Shown here: piece by piece, positions 1 through 11,102 of the stretch
Numbering within the stretch: position 1 is the first letter of the stretch
How the letters are laid out: the number at the start of each line of letters is the position of its first letter
NCBI GenBank assembly: GCA_963682175.1
Contig: OY821777.1
Coordinates: 16,698,001 to 16,762,000, forward strand
Direction of reading: 5' to 3'
Length of the DNA stretch: 64,000 bases
DNA from: Triglochin maritima
Lineage: Eukaryota > Streptophyta > Magnoliopsida > Alismatales > Juncaginaceae
Program-made: the position numbers and the translations under genes
The notes under the pieces: generated by a model
Seen by the model: the letters and a program-made list of their open reading frames with translations, nothing else
Told to the model about the DNA's origin: nothing
Database searches by the model: none

Positions 1-440
1 TCAACACATTACTTGCCAAAAATCCTTCATACTCTTATGCTCTCAAACTCAAACTCTTCAAAGCTCCACCAACTCTCAATCTTCAATCAAATCCACTGTG
101 CATTCAAGTTACAGTTCACAACTTTACTAAACCTCCATTGTGTTGTAAAGCTTCGAGGAAGCTTCCTCTCGGGCTGTGAGAGGAGATCCGAGTAAGACAA
201 GGTATTCGCAAGGCTTCGATTGTAAGAGAGTTTATCTTTGACCCAGAACGAAGAGTTTAGTGAATTCTCAAGAAGGTATGGAGAAGCGATTGGAACTTGA
301 GGAGAGGACTAGATCACGGTGGTGTGATCAAACCTCTATAAATTTCCGGAGTTGATTTTTAGTTTGCAATCTTTTCTTCACTATTTTTAATAGTGCATTT
401 TTAGCTATATTGAAATATAATCTATTCACCACCCTCTAGA
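1..440 (+). repeat. Possible 3' part of a Ty1-copia-type LTR, truncated by the window edge
   Basis: The segment runs through a C/T-rich leader-like stretch and ends near the phrase CTATTCACCACCCTCTAG (about 423-440), which resembles the end region of many plant Ty1-copia (SIRE/Tork-like) LTRs. No second LTR copy is visible, so the assignment rests on resemblance only. The short ORF at 13-195 has no recognisable domain. Confidence 0.3.
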
Positions 441-2732
441 TTAGCTAGTGATCGATATACTTACAGGAAGCTCCAAAAGAGTCATATGTAATGTTACATG
501 TGGAATTATCTTGGCTTCAAATGATGCATATTCAGGTCTCAAGATACTTATTGAGTTTCAAATCCCTAGAATAACTTGTATTGAGACTACAATTGAAGTA
601 TGTGAACTTTCTTGGTATAAAATCTCTTTATAATGATATAAAATCTCTTTATATCATTGTAACAATTATCTTATGGAGAATGTTCGAACTGTAAGTCAAA
701 AAATAGTTGACTTTTCTCCAATTATTTATTTCAAAATTTATCTTTCAAATATTTCACGGATATTTAATCTCTTCAAGAGTTCCTTTCATTTTATTTGAGA
801 TGATATGCACATTCTCTTTGTTTGTTCATATCGTGATCTTTTCATATATCGTATCTCTTCATTATAATTTACCTTGGGTAATTTAGTCTTTGAGGGACTC
901 TCATATAAATATCAACATCAAGTGACATATATAAATTTACGGTCATAACATATCTTATATGTTTATCTATATTTATATTTACATGTCATACTGATCAAGT
1001 AACATAACACAAAATATTATACATTTCTAGAGAATGAGTAACATCATAATGGATGTTGGGCCCTGCAAAAAACCACTGTGTCACTACTCGTTTTATAATA
1101 TATCACCACGTTTTGTAATGTGATTTCTATTCATATTTTTCAGAAATCAGGACTACATGTACAAACAATATGTTTATTAAGCGAGTGTACGTAGTTCTAC
1201 ATTCGTCTCCTTTTATTCATTTCAAATATGAATGCTTCTGACATTCTTATAATATTATAGGTCATGGATCCAGATTTTCTCTTGAATTAACATGCTACTA
1301 AGAAGGCAAATTAGTAGTCGACGATAACTTTAATTATTTTATATTTCTCTCTCGTATCAACATAGTTGATTACAATATAATAATCAAATCCTCGTCGTTT
1401 CCCAGAACACTAGGATTTGACCATTATGTATTCCCAAAATTTTTACATTTGCTAGCTACTTTTATATTACCAGGTTTATTTTCTTCACGATAACCTCTTT
1501 AGGAGGTGTAATGAGTGACTAACTTCTATTTTCATTTCCACAAATAATATATGTTTTGGTCAGTGCTTTTGGTGTGAATTGAGCTCAAATATATTTATCT
1601 TGTGGAGATCTCCTCTTTATATTATGCACTTTTTGTCTAGTAATACAAGACTTAGTTACTCATTTGTGATCAATAAATACGTATGACAATTACTAGCAAG
1701 ATATTGCAAGTTCATTATTTTATGAATTTCAGGTTCAATCATACTTATACGTATATTCTCTTACGAACTTCAGGTTCAGTATAGTACATTTTTTGACATT
1801 TTTAAGCTTCTGGCTTTCTCCCTAATGCCAATTGTTTTTCTCTATATATATACTTGTTGGACTAGATAATAAAATACAATGTCCTTCGGGGGCTTCAAAT
1901 ACTTTAATATTATCAGGAATATGAATCCTGCTGGAATGTCCAATTTAATTTGAGGTCATTAAATTGTGGAGGTGATAATAAAAAAATCACAGATGGGAAA
2001 CATTTCATTCAATATCGTACAAGTAAAATAAGGAAACATTCATATCGACAAATTTTAAGATCTCATAATGACCCATAAAGATGTGATATAATTTAATGGT
2101 TAACAAATTTGACCTCATTTTTGTTCAACTAGTAAAGGTCAATTAAGTTATACAAATACATGATCACTGCTGATACTCATAATGAATACAAATGATAACT
2201 TCATTTAGGCACTTCTAGACTGATATCTCTAATTGACTTGTTTGAGAGCCATTTAAATCTCTTATTACTTCATATTTGTACAATTTATTTTTCCACCGTG
2301 TATGCTCTTTTCTTTCACGATGCTTTGTAATGTGTGCATCAGGCACATGATACAAAATACGATGTCACATATTGTGATTTAATTTGCAATAACTTATGCT
2401 TATGACTTTCAATCACAAGTAATGCATAACAAAAGTAATCACATCCCACGAAAGGATAGAGTTCGTAGATACCCACTTAGTTGAAGAATATTCTCATTCT
2501 TTTGTGGATGATCATGTGTAATTTCAACGACATTTGTCATCATATCTAATCCTCATTGACCGAATCGGTCATACCATATGTTATTAGAATAAATATTGAT
2601 TTGTTTCACTAGTGCAGATCTTTTCACCAAGCCACTACGTGTGCAATGACACATCATTCAAAAGTCAGGTAATTTTCTCAATAGCATTTTTCATGCCTGA
2701 CATGATTGTAGTAATCTAAAAATATTCTTCTT
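441..2732. other. AT-rich decayed repeat DNA without intact genes
   Basis: No long ORF and no recognisable complete domain is present in this 2.3 kb. The only coding-like trace is a short Ty1-copia RNase H tail near 2608-2649 (listed separately). The right boundary is the sharp start of LTR sequence that is shared with the 14.2 kb region. Confidence 0.5.
2608..2649 (+). pseudogene. Trace of a Ty1-copia RNase H C-terminus
   Basis: One plus-strand frame reads TSADLFTKPLRVQ followed by a stop. This resembles the conserved LADIFTKPL motif near the end of Ty1-copia polyproteins; compare the intact motif of the copia element at about 51.5 kb. Upstream sequence in the same orientation is full of stops, so this is at most a decayed remnant. 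Fourteen codons is weak evidence. Confidence 0.3.
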
Positions 2733-3699
2733 AGCATATCAAAGATAAGAGTGAAATCCCATTAGATGATTATGGAAATCATATGAGGCTCAAGGGATTA
2801 AGGTAACACACACCTAATACACTACATGATCATATCACATATTTCTCCACCCCCCAAATGGGGATGAAACTACTCACTAATCATTACACTACCTACATTA
2901 ACAAATGAAACATTATACTGAAAGGAAATTTAACTAAGCAAGAAAGGAGTATTAAAGAAGCTAATTGAAAGAAACATAAATTAAAGAAACATGCAAGAAT
3001 TAAAAGACAAGATTAAAAGAAACTAAAACAATTATTTTATTAACAATGACTCACATTGAAGGTAGCATTCTTCTCCACCTTGAGTTTTGCTTCAAGGCTT
3101 ACTCCTTAGTAGAGAGAATGTCACCAAGCAATGGGTAGTTTACAATAGTAGGTGAAGAGTTCTATTTATAGCCAAAGAAAAAGACAATCTGGGACAATCC
3201 CGCGATGTGGGACTAAACAAATACCAGAAATGGACTAAATACACACTAATACACGACCCACCAAAATCTTAGCGGATTTGGGCCAAAATAGACCGCCAAT
3301 TAGCGGTCTTAGACCACCAATTGGCAGTCTATATGGTCCGGATCACGCTGGATTTTATTCTGGGCTTTTCTGGATGTCTTTGTTGGTCTTTGATGCATCT
3401 ACTTCACTTGTTGGAGCTCCGACCCGAATAGAATTGCAAAAATACTCCCCATGATGGTGTGGAGTTTTCTGTTTTGCTCTTAGGTCCTTCGGTCTTACAT
3501 TCAGGTCATTATCCCTTGCATCTTAGTCCTCGAGTCTCTCAACTCAGTCCTTTTTCCTATCTTTTAGGTCTTTTCATGCCTCTTCTCATCAAACCTCTTT
3601 ATTTCTGAAATTCAAACATAAAACTCATCACGTAGAATTACTTAGGTGTAAGATAATGGATATAAGATACAAATATAGGCATGAAATGATGTCAATCAA
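2733..3699 (-). repeat. Element 1 3' LTR, truncated at its left end
   Basis: It ends at 3699 in GATGTCAATCA, exactly as the intact LTR of element 2 does at 15167. Homology to that LTR starts abruptly at about 2733, so roughly 590 bp are missing compared with the 1556-bp intact copy. A palindromic doublet lies at 3291-3330, and a TATTTATAG (TATA box on the minus strand) lies near 3171-3179. Confidence 0.85.
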
Positions 3700-3717
3700 A
3701 TACCCCCACACCTAAGT
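3700..3717 (-). other. Polypurine tract of element 1
   Basis: Directly inside the 3' LTR, the minus strand reads TTAGGTGTGGGGGTATT, a G-rich purine tract that would prime plus-strand DNA synthesis. The same tract borders the 3' LTRs of elements 3 and 4. Confidence 0.8.
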
Positions 3718-3799
3718 TTTTGCTAGTCCCAAGCAAAACAAAGAAAGAGAAAAACAAACGAGAAACAAGAAATCCTAACTCACTTTCGTAGGAACCACG

Positions 3800-3851
3800 G
3801 TTGCACTTAGCACGTGCAACAAGCCGTTAAACCTCCTTGTTGCCAAGGAGG
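3800..3851 (-). other. Two adjacent conserved stem-loops in element 1 3' region
   Basis: GTTGCAC/GTGCAAC (3800-3820, 7-bp stem) and CCTCCTTG/CAAGGAGG (3832-3851, 8-bp stem, TTGC loop) are both perfect. Elements 3 and 4 have matching hairpins at the same place, 97-151 bp inside the terminal polypurine tract. The function is unknown; an RNA processing or packaging signal is a guess. Confidence 0.55.
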
Positions 3852-4941
3852 AGGAGTATTTTTTCCTGAGGGTTTTCAGCGGATATACCCACAAAATCCG
3901 AACAAGATGCAATATTCAATCTAGACACTCGACTCGTTGGACATATTTTATCGATCATTGGACGCAGTAATCCTATGGACCGACTCTATAAAGGTAATCA
4001 GTCTACACACCTAGCCTAATGAACCATTCGTGCAAGTTAAATAAGGAATTAAGTGAAAGACATGGACAACCTCAACATCCTCAAGTGATACAAAGTGTAA
4101 GGTCCATTAAGGTTCTTATTTGTATTACCATTTTTTCTTTTGTTTTCTTTTCTCAAATTTTTTTTCTTTTCTTTTTATTAGTTGGAGCTTCATTCTCTCA
4201 GGGTCAGGTTTCGTGCATCATTGTCCATGAGGACTTACACTATCACGTACACCTTTCCCAAAATCTCCACATAGGGCAATCCCTACCACCCGTGTAATGG
4301 GAGTTCGGTCAGTGCATCCCAAGTCAGATGACTCAAAAGCACCAGGCAAAAAGTCACCTCAGACCTACTTTCCCGAGTGATAGGAGCCGTGCGAGAAGAG
4401 AGAACACCTACTCACTTATTTCTTATCTACACATGAACCAAAAAACCCCTACACTTAATGTCTCACAACAAGATTTAAAGGGTCATTGACTACAACAAAC
4501 TTCCTTAAGTTAACAGACATGAATTATTGACTCACTAGGTTCAGGGTGGACTTCTTGAAATGTTTGAGCACTGAAACCCTATGATTACTCACCCCCAAGG
4601 GAAAACTGGGGTGCATCCTAACGAATCGATAAATCCTAAAGCCACTGTACTAGATATCCTAATGCATCAAGTTCAAGACAATTTTGGGAGATTTCTTTTT
4701 ACTTTGCCTCTCAACGGTTTTGCACATGCTAAACACACACAAAACCCACAAAAACATTTTCTTTCGCAACACATGAAATGTGGAAATTTTGAAGCACTAG
4801 GCAAGCAAAAGAAGACAAGTCACCCAAGGATCATGACAAGCAGATATATCGATATTAAATGCAGCACACTAACATGACCCTAACAATGCAAACAAAAGAA
4901 AACAAAAATCAAAGGAAAAGACTCGACTATGTACACACGTA

Positions 4942-4959
4942 AAACACCCCCCACACATA
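4942..4959 (-). other. Internal polypurine-like tract of element 1
   Basis: The minus strand has a G-rich tract ending in GGGGGTGTTT, very like the terminal tract at 3700-3717, with TCATGCATTGTCCTCAA beside it. Equivalent tracts occur at 10629-10646, 28628-28645 and 42343-42360. Confidence 0.55.
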
Positions 4960-5323
4960 CTTCATGCATTGTCCTCAACGAATGCAAGCAAGATACTACA
5001 TGGATTTATGCATGAAAAAGGAGATATCTCAGCAACATGAAATACAAAGGGAAGTTCAAGGTCATGTTGATGGACACAAACCCGAATTCCCTCAAAATCT
5101 GTGAGATGCTAAAGAAGGGATACAAATACATGAAAGAAATGGAGCTCAAATACACAAGGGTTGGAGCCCACAACAATCGATGCTCACTGAAGGAGTCTTT
5201 TATTGTACTTTTTTTCTTTTCTTTTTTTTCTTTTTTCTTTTTTATTTTTTTTATAACTATGTACAAACATAAGTTCACATCTTCATTTGTCAAAAGACAT
5301 CAAATGGGAACCTCAAGAGTGGG

Positions 5324-6853
5324 TCAATGCACATGGAAATGGAACATGACACCATGCGGGGCTAGAATACTCATGTTTGGGCCCCCCTCACAAAGAGCAC
5401 AAGATGACAGGAGAGGTTCATGAATTGGACGCGAATGGGTCTCATTCAAAGGATCAAATTGAAAGAGCTTGAACCTCTCAAGAGTTTGGGAAATATGGGG
5501 CAACGGAAGAAGAGTTTCTCCCGTTGCGGAGCTGAAGTTATGATCGTCAATCCAAACTCTCCAACCAACAGGCTGGTGCGTCGGAACGAGGTCAAGAACC
5601 TCGTTAGGCATGTCCGACACACCAGGCGAACAAAAAGTGGGTCTCGTACCCAAGGTATCCTCCAAGGAACTCCTAATACCCTCATTGGCAATGTAATTAT
5701 TTGATGTCCCATCATTTCCAAGGTGATCAGGAACAATAGTGAGAGGCAAACTCTCCTCAGGTCGTATGAGATTAAGGGTACTAGGGAGCTCTTGCTCCAC
5801 CAAAGGTGAGTCCTTAGGAGGTACAACAATAAGATCATGTGGCTCAAGGGCCACGGGACAAAAAGGTAAGGCACAATCCAGTGCCGACTCATAATAGAAC
5901 TGGTCCATGCTATTCTCAGTTGGAATCGAATCCTCCACCAAGTGATTGTGATTTGAAACCCCAAGTCCCTCAGACTGACTAGGAGTTTGTCTTTGAAAGA
6001 TTGTGCTTTGAATTTGTGGATGTGGTGGTGGTTTGATATCAAAAGATGAATCCTCATGTTGACAAGAAAAGTTACTCTCCTCACGTTCACGTAATTGTTG
6101 TGTCATTTGACTCACTTGCAGTGTCATATTTTGTATGGACTGTTGAGTGGTTTCCATAAACGTAAGGAAAGTTTGTTTCAAGGAATCAGGTATGCGGTCA
6201 ACTATGAGGTCCATGTCAGAATTTGAGAAATTTTGGGGTTGGGTGTTGATGGGCTGAGAATGAGTCCAATAATTTGGAGTAGGGTGTTGGTAGACTTCTA
6301 GGTATTCGGGAGGAGGATACTGGGGTGGAAATGATGTATAAGAATTTGAATATGAATTGTCTCCCCACGTATCCATCCCTCTCGGGTTGTACGCGGATGT
6401 GTAATGGTCATAATGAGCATTTTGGGAAAATGTGTGCTCATACTCAGGCTCAGGGGCAACATAAGGACATTCCCCGATAACATGACCACTCAACCCACAA
6501 CAGTCACACGGTACGGCTACTGGAGCCACCAGTGAACTCATGTCATCTACCACATGCATGAAAGAGGACAAAGGTTCTTGTAATGTCTCGGTTTAATGAC
6601 CAACATATGATCCGACGTAACTAGATGGTGGTCTAGCAGTCGGTGCCTATCTCATATTACCCCAATATGAAGATTGCTCAGTTACACAATTAAGATTATC
6701 CCAACCATACGGGGTGTTTGTCTGAGGTACCCCAGGATGCATGGGTCGAGAGTACCATGGAGAATTGTCCTGGTCCCAACAATGATATGGATGGTCTCCC
6801 ATGTAACCATCCATCTCAACAAAAACTCTCGAGTCGACCACTCTCACCACCAC
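5324..6853 (-). pseudogene. Element 1 zinc-knuckle Gag-like ORF, broken
   Basis: The largest open part encodes 415 codons (5324-6571). A separate piece upstream (6647-6853) matches the N-terminus of the element 2 ORF and is cut off by a TAG where element 2 has GAG, and a TAA near 6594 where element 2 has CAA. A CCHC knuckle (CDCCGLSGHVIGEC) lies about 25 residues into the 415-codon part. It is followed by a helical stretch containing TFMETTQQSIQNM, comparable to TFIQTTNQTFQRLETQ after the knuckle in element 3 Gag. No capsid domain precedes the knuckle and no retropepsin follows it. The N-terminal part is rich in W, Y, P and D. The knuckle suggests RNA or DNA binding. This is a Gag-like relic or a reduced Gag derivative, not a complete Gag. 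Confidence 0.65.
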
Positions 6854-7928
6854 GAGGCTAAGCTCGCAAAAAGTGCTAGACTCGACCCTAAAACGCTAAC
6901 AGAGAGTGTAAAGGGGAGGAGACTATAACGTAGAAGAAGGTGAGAAGAAGATGACTCAGAGGAGAAGGGAAGAATCCTAGAGCTAGCGTGGGTAATGGGA
7001 TCAGGTAGAAGCCTAACTAGCAAGCACAGCTCAAACAATGTAAGACAATGGGTCCTTAGGCTAGACGACGCCTAACTTCGAGGTCACTAGCCTCGACACG
7101 CCTCACCTCCCTACAACGAAGACCACAATGCCCAGCAAGTGATACCAGATCCGGAGATCCAGTACCTTCTACTATCGACAAGGTAGGCAACGCCGATCAG
7201 GTCATGACGGTCTCAACTAGATTACTCTCCTAGTGCGTCTGAAATCCTAGGGCCAATGTATACATGCTTTTAGTTAAGGCTTTATTAAGAGTGATTTTTG
7301 GGGCCAAGGAAAGGGTGATGAAATCCCCCACCTTATCTTTTATTGGACAACCCATCTTTAGTAGCGTTTTGATCCTAGATCTAGCAATAAATCGCTTCAA
7401 TCAAAACGCTCAACTCACTCTTGTCCTGATGCAATTCCTATTAACTAATGCATGAGCATACAAGATGCATGAATGAGTGTAGGAAATGCGTACCTCACGC
7501 CAGCGCTCAACAACTGAAGATAAAGCTAAAAGAAAAGACGACTATATGCCTAAGACAAGTTCATGACGCGTGACCTAAACAAATAAGAATGTCTAATCTT
7601 TTGCTTTGGATTTTAAGGCCAAGTTGATTAATGGGGATTGGTTTAATGATCTATGAGCAAACTAGAAGTCACAGCATGCAAAATAATGCTTCCAGATGAC
7701 GAAAATGAAAGAACCAACTACCAGAAGAAAATTGAGAGCAAGACACGCTCACCAGGCCGCCAATTGGCAGTCCCAGACCGCTGATTGGCGGTCCCTGTTG
7801 ATGCTTAGTTGCTCCAACTCCTCCAGTAGCCTCCCCTTGATCTTGTGGTTCCCTGAAACTAAGAAAAACTGAAAACAAAAAATTAAAAACCCATCGAATC
7901 GTCCAAACCAACGTCTGGACAGAGCACC

Positions 7929-7946
7929 TCCCCGGCAACGGCGCCA
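7929..7946 (-). other. Primer-binding site of element 1 (tRNA-Asp)
   Basis: The plus strand shows TCCCCGGCAACGGCGCCA, the 3' end of plant tRNA-Asp including CCA, so the minus-strand element RNA is complementary to it over 18 nt. It sits 6 bp from the LTR edge. The identical site occurs in elements 2, 3 and 4. Confidence 0.9.
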
Positions 7947-7952
7947 AAAACT

Positions 7953-8189
7953 TGATTGATCTCGTTTTATATTTAACCGCAAGTGCACGGCCGCGTTGAA
8001 GCGGTGGCAAATACGGGTAGATCCACAGGGAGGTGTGTCGACTTTTGGTTTGTGCGAAGGCGAGTGGGAAAGAAAGGAGAGAAAGGTTGGTTACACTAAA
8101 TTACACTACAATGCAAAAAGGAAATGGAAGATAAGGAATAAAACTAAACCCCATAGGGGGTAGAGAAATAATGTGAATATAAAGATGTG
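7953..8189 (-). repeat. Element 1 5' LTR, first ~237 bp only (U5 end)
   Basis: It begins TGATTGATC next to the primer site and matches the first part of the intact LTR at 13612, then stops at 8189. There it joins an LTR running in the opposite direction. The U3/R part of this LTR is absent, so element 1 has no promoter of its own on this side. Confidence 0.8.
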
Positions 8190-9698
8190 TGATTGACATC
8201 ATTTCATGCTCATATTTGTATCTTATATCCATTATCTTACACCTAAACAATGCTACGTGACGAGTTTTATGTTTAGTTTTCAGGAATAAAGAGGTTTGAA
8301 GAGAAGAGCCATGAAAGGACCCAAAAGCAGGAAAAAGGACGTAATTGTGAGACCTGGGGACTAAGATGCAAGGGAGAAGGACCTGATCGTAAGACCGAAG
8401 GACCTAAGAGCAAACCAGGAAACTTCACACCATCATGGGGAGTATTTTGGCAATTCGATTCGGGTCGGATCAACAAAGACCACCAGCAAAGCCCACAACA
8501 AATCCGAGATGAATCCAAAGCTTATAGACCGCCAATTGGCGGTCTTGGACCGCTAATTGGCGGTCCATATAACTCTGGACCCGCTAAGATTTGTGGAGAA
8601 CTTGTATTAGTGTATTCTTAGGCTATTTTTGGTATTGGTTTAGTCCCACATCGGGGGATTGTCCCCGATTAGCTTTTTCCATGCTTATAAATAGAACTCT
8701 TCACCTTCCATTGTAATCACCCATTGTTTGGTGGTATTCTCTCTACTAAGGAGTGAGCCTTGAAGCAATAACTCAAGGTGGAGAAGAATGCTGCCTTCAA
8801 TGTGAGTCATTGTTAATAAAAGTTTATTTGTTTCTTTTAATCTTGTTTTGTTATGTTGCTTGTTTTGTGTGGGTTGCTTTACTTTGTTTAATCTCTTGTT
8901 TAGTAATTTTAGTATCTTAGTGAAATGTTTTCTTTACTTAGTCTAATCAGTAGTGTAATGAGTAGTGAGTAGTTCGATCCCCATTTGGGGGGGTGGAGAA
9001 ATATGTGATATAATCATGTAGTGTATTAAGTGAGTGTTATCTTTATCCCTTGAGCTTTATATGATTTCCATAACCATCTAATGGGTTTTCACTCTTATCT
9101 TTGATATGCTAATGCTCTTGAATGAAGCTTAGCTTATGCTTTGATTAGTGGACCTATTTTATGGGGAATGATAAGGTTAGGATATGGATGAAGTTAATAT
9201 TGGAAACACAATTTGTAGTGTATGTGCTCTTGTTACCTTTACCTTAGCTAATGTCTTGTATGTTTTAATGATGTAGTGAAATCTTAATTCATGTAGAGGC
9301 ATAGTAGGGTATAGTCTTTATACTTGAGTTCATGTAGCTTCATTCCAATTATTGTCTTGTATGTTTTAATGATGTAGTCTTATCTTAATTCATGTAGAGG
9401 CAAAGTTGGATGTAGTTTTATGATTTCATGCACTACATGTTGTGAGGAGCTTAATGAACACACACACACTTCTTTATGTTCACATTATTTCTCTACCCCC
9501 TTTGGGGTTTAGTTTTCTTGCTTTTCTTCCATTTCCATTTGCACCTTAGTGTAGTTTAGTGTAACCAACCTTTCTTCCCTTTCTTTACCTCTCGCCTTCG
9601 CACAAACCAAGTGTCGACACACCTCCCAGTGGACGACCCGTATTTGCCACCACTTCAACGCGGCCGTGCACTTGCGGTTAAATATAAAACGATCAATT
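8190..9698 (+). repeat. Inverted LTR copy of the element 1/2 family
   Basis: It reads TGATTGACATC at the left and ends in GATCAAT at the right. That is the reverse complement of the intact LTR at 13612-15167, almost full length. It has a plus-strand TATAAATAG near 8686 and the palindromic doublet at 8526-8566. It is oriented opposite to both neighbouring elements and replaces the expected 3' LTR of element 2. Confidence 0.85.
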
Positions 9699-10628
9699 AA
9701 TTTTTGTGTGTGTGTTCAATTATGTGAAAGTTAAATAAGGAATTAAGTGAAAGACATGGACAACCTCAACATCCTCAAGTGCTACAAAGTGTACAGTCCA
9801 TTAAGGTTCTTATTACCATTTTTTTCTTTTTGTTTCTTTTCTCATCATTTTTTTCTTTTTCATTTTATTAGTTGGAGCTTCATTCTCACAGGGTCAGGTT
9901 TCATGCATCATTGCCCATGAGGACTTACACTGTCACGTACATCTTTCCCCAAATCTCCACATAGGGCAATCCCTACCACCCGTGTAACGGGAGTTCGGTC
10001 GGCGCATCCCAAGTCAGATGACTCGAAAGCACCAGGCACAAAGTCCCCTCAGACCTACTTTCCCGAGTGATAGGAGCCGTGCGAGAAGAGAGAACACCTA
10101 CTCAGTTATTTCTTTTCTACACATGAACCAAAACCCCTAAACTAATGTCTCACAACAGAATTTAGAGGGTCCTTGACTACAACAAACTTCCTTAAGTTAA
10201 CAGACACGAATTATTGACTCACTAGGTTCAGAGTGGACTTCATTAAATGTTTGAGCACTGAAACCCTATGATTACTCACCCCCAAGGGAAAACTGGGGTG
10301 CATCCTAACGACTCGATAAATCCTAAAGTCACTGTACTAGATATCCTAATGCATCAAGTTCAAGACAATTTTGGGAGTTTTTTCTTTACTTTGCCTCTCA
10401 ACGGTTTTGCACATGCTAAACACACGCAAAACCCACAAAACATTTTCTTTCGCAAACACATGAAGATTTTGAAAGAAATGTGAAAATTTTAAAGCACTAG
10501 GCAAGCAAAAGAAGACAAGTCACCCAAAGATCATGGCAAGTCACCCAATGCAGCACACTAACATGACCCTAAAAATGCAAACAAAAGAAAACAAAATCAA
10601 AAGAAAAGACTCGACTATGTACACACGT

Positions 10629-10646
10629 AAAACACCCCCCACACCT
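10629..10646 (-). other. Internal polypurine-like tract of element 2
   Basis: The minus strand reads AGGTGTGGGGGGTGTTTT, nearly identical to the internal tracts of elements 1, 3 and 4. The adjacent sequence TCATGCATTGTCCTCAA is also conserved. Confidence 0.5.
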
Positions 10647-11102
10647 ACTTCATGCATTGTCCTCAATGAATGTGAGCAAGATACTACATGGATTTATGCA
10701 TGAAAAAGGAGAGATCTCACCAACATGAAGTACAAAGGGAAGTTCAAGGTCATGTTGATGGACACAAACCCGAATTCCCTTAAAACCTGTGAGATGCTAA
10801 AGAAAGGATACAAATACGTGAAAGAAATGGAGCCCAAATACACAAGGGTTGGGGCTCACAACAATCGATGCTCACTGAAGGAGTCTTTTATTGTACTTTT
10901 TTATATATATATAACTATGTACAAACATAAGTTCCCATCTTCATTTGTCAAAGACATCAAATGGGAATCTCAAGAGTGGGTCAATGCACTTGGAAAGGGA
11001 ACGTGACACCACGCGGGGCCAGAATACGCATGCGTGGGCCCCCTTCACAAAGAGCACCAGAAGAAATGAGAGGTTCATGAATTGGACGCAAAGGCGTCTT
11101 CT

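Larger units (their letters stand above)
2733..8189 (-). mobile_element. Element 1: non-autonomous Ty3-like LTR retrotransposon, both ends damaged
   Basis: Read on the minus strand, the order is a partial 5' LTR (7953-8189), a tRNA-Asp primer site (7929-7946), a leader, a broken zinc-knuckle ORF (5324-6853), about 1.6 kb of non-coding DNA with two polypurine-like tracts, and a 3' LTR (2733-3699) truncated at its left end. No protease, reverse transcriptase, RNase H or integrase is visible. The primer site and LTR termini (TGATTGA/TCAATCA) fit the Athila/Tat side of Ty3 elements. Element 2 is a close relative. Since pol is absent, any mobility would have needed enzymes supplied in trans. Confidence 0.8.

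Noticed and set aside
5037..5704. Plus-strand ORFs over element 1 (5037-5423, 5420-5704)
   Set aside because: They are antisense to the zinc-knuckle ORF or run through poly-T. The same shadows appear in element 2.
7929..7946. tRNA-Asp 3'-end sequence (also at 13588, 32539, 46283) as possible tRNA genes
   Set aside because: Only the last 18 nt including CCA are present, each next to an LTR edge. They are primer-binding sites, not genes.
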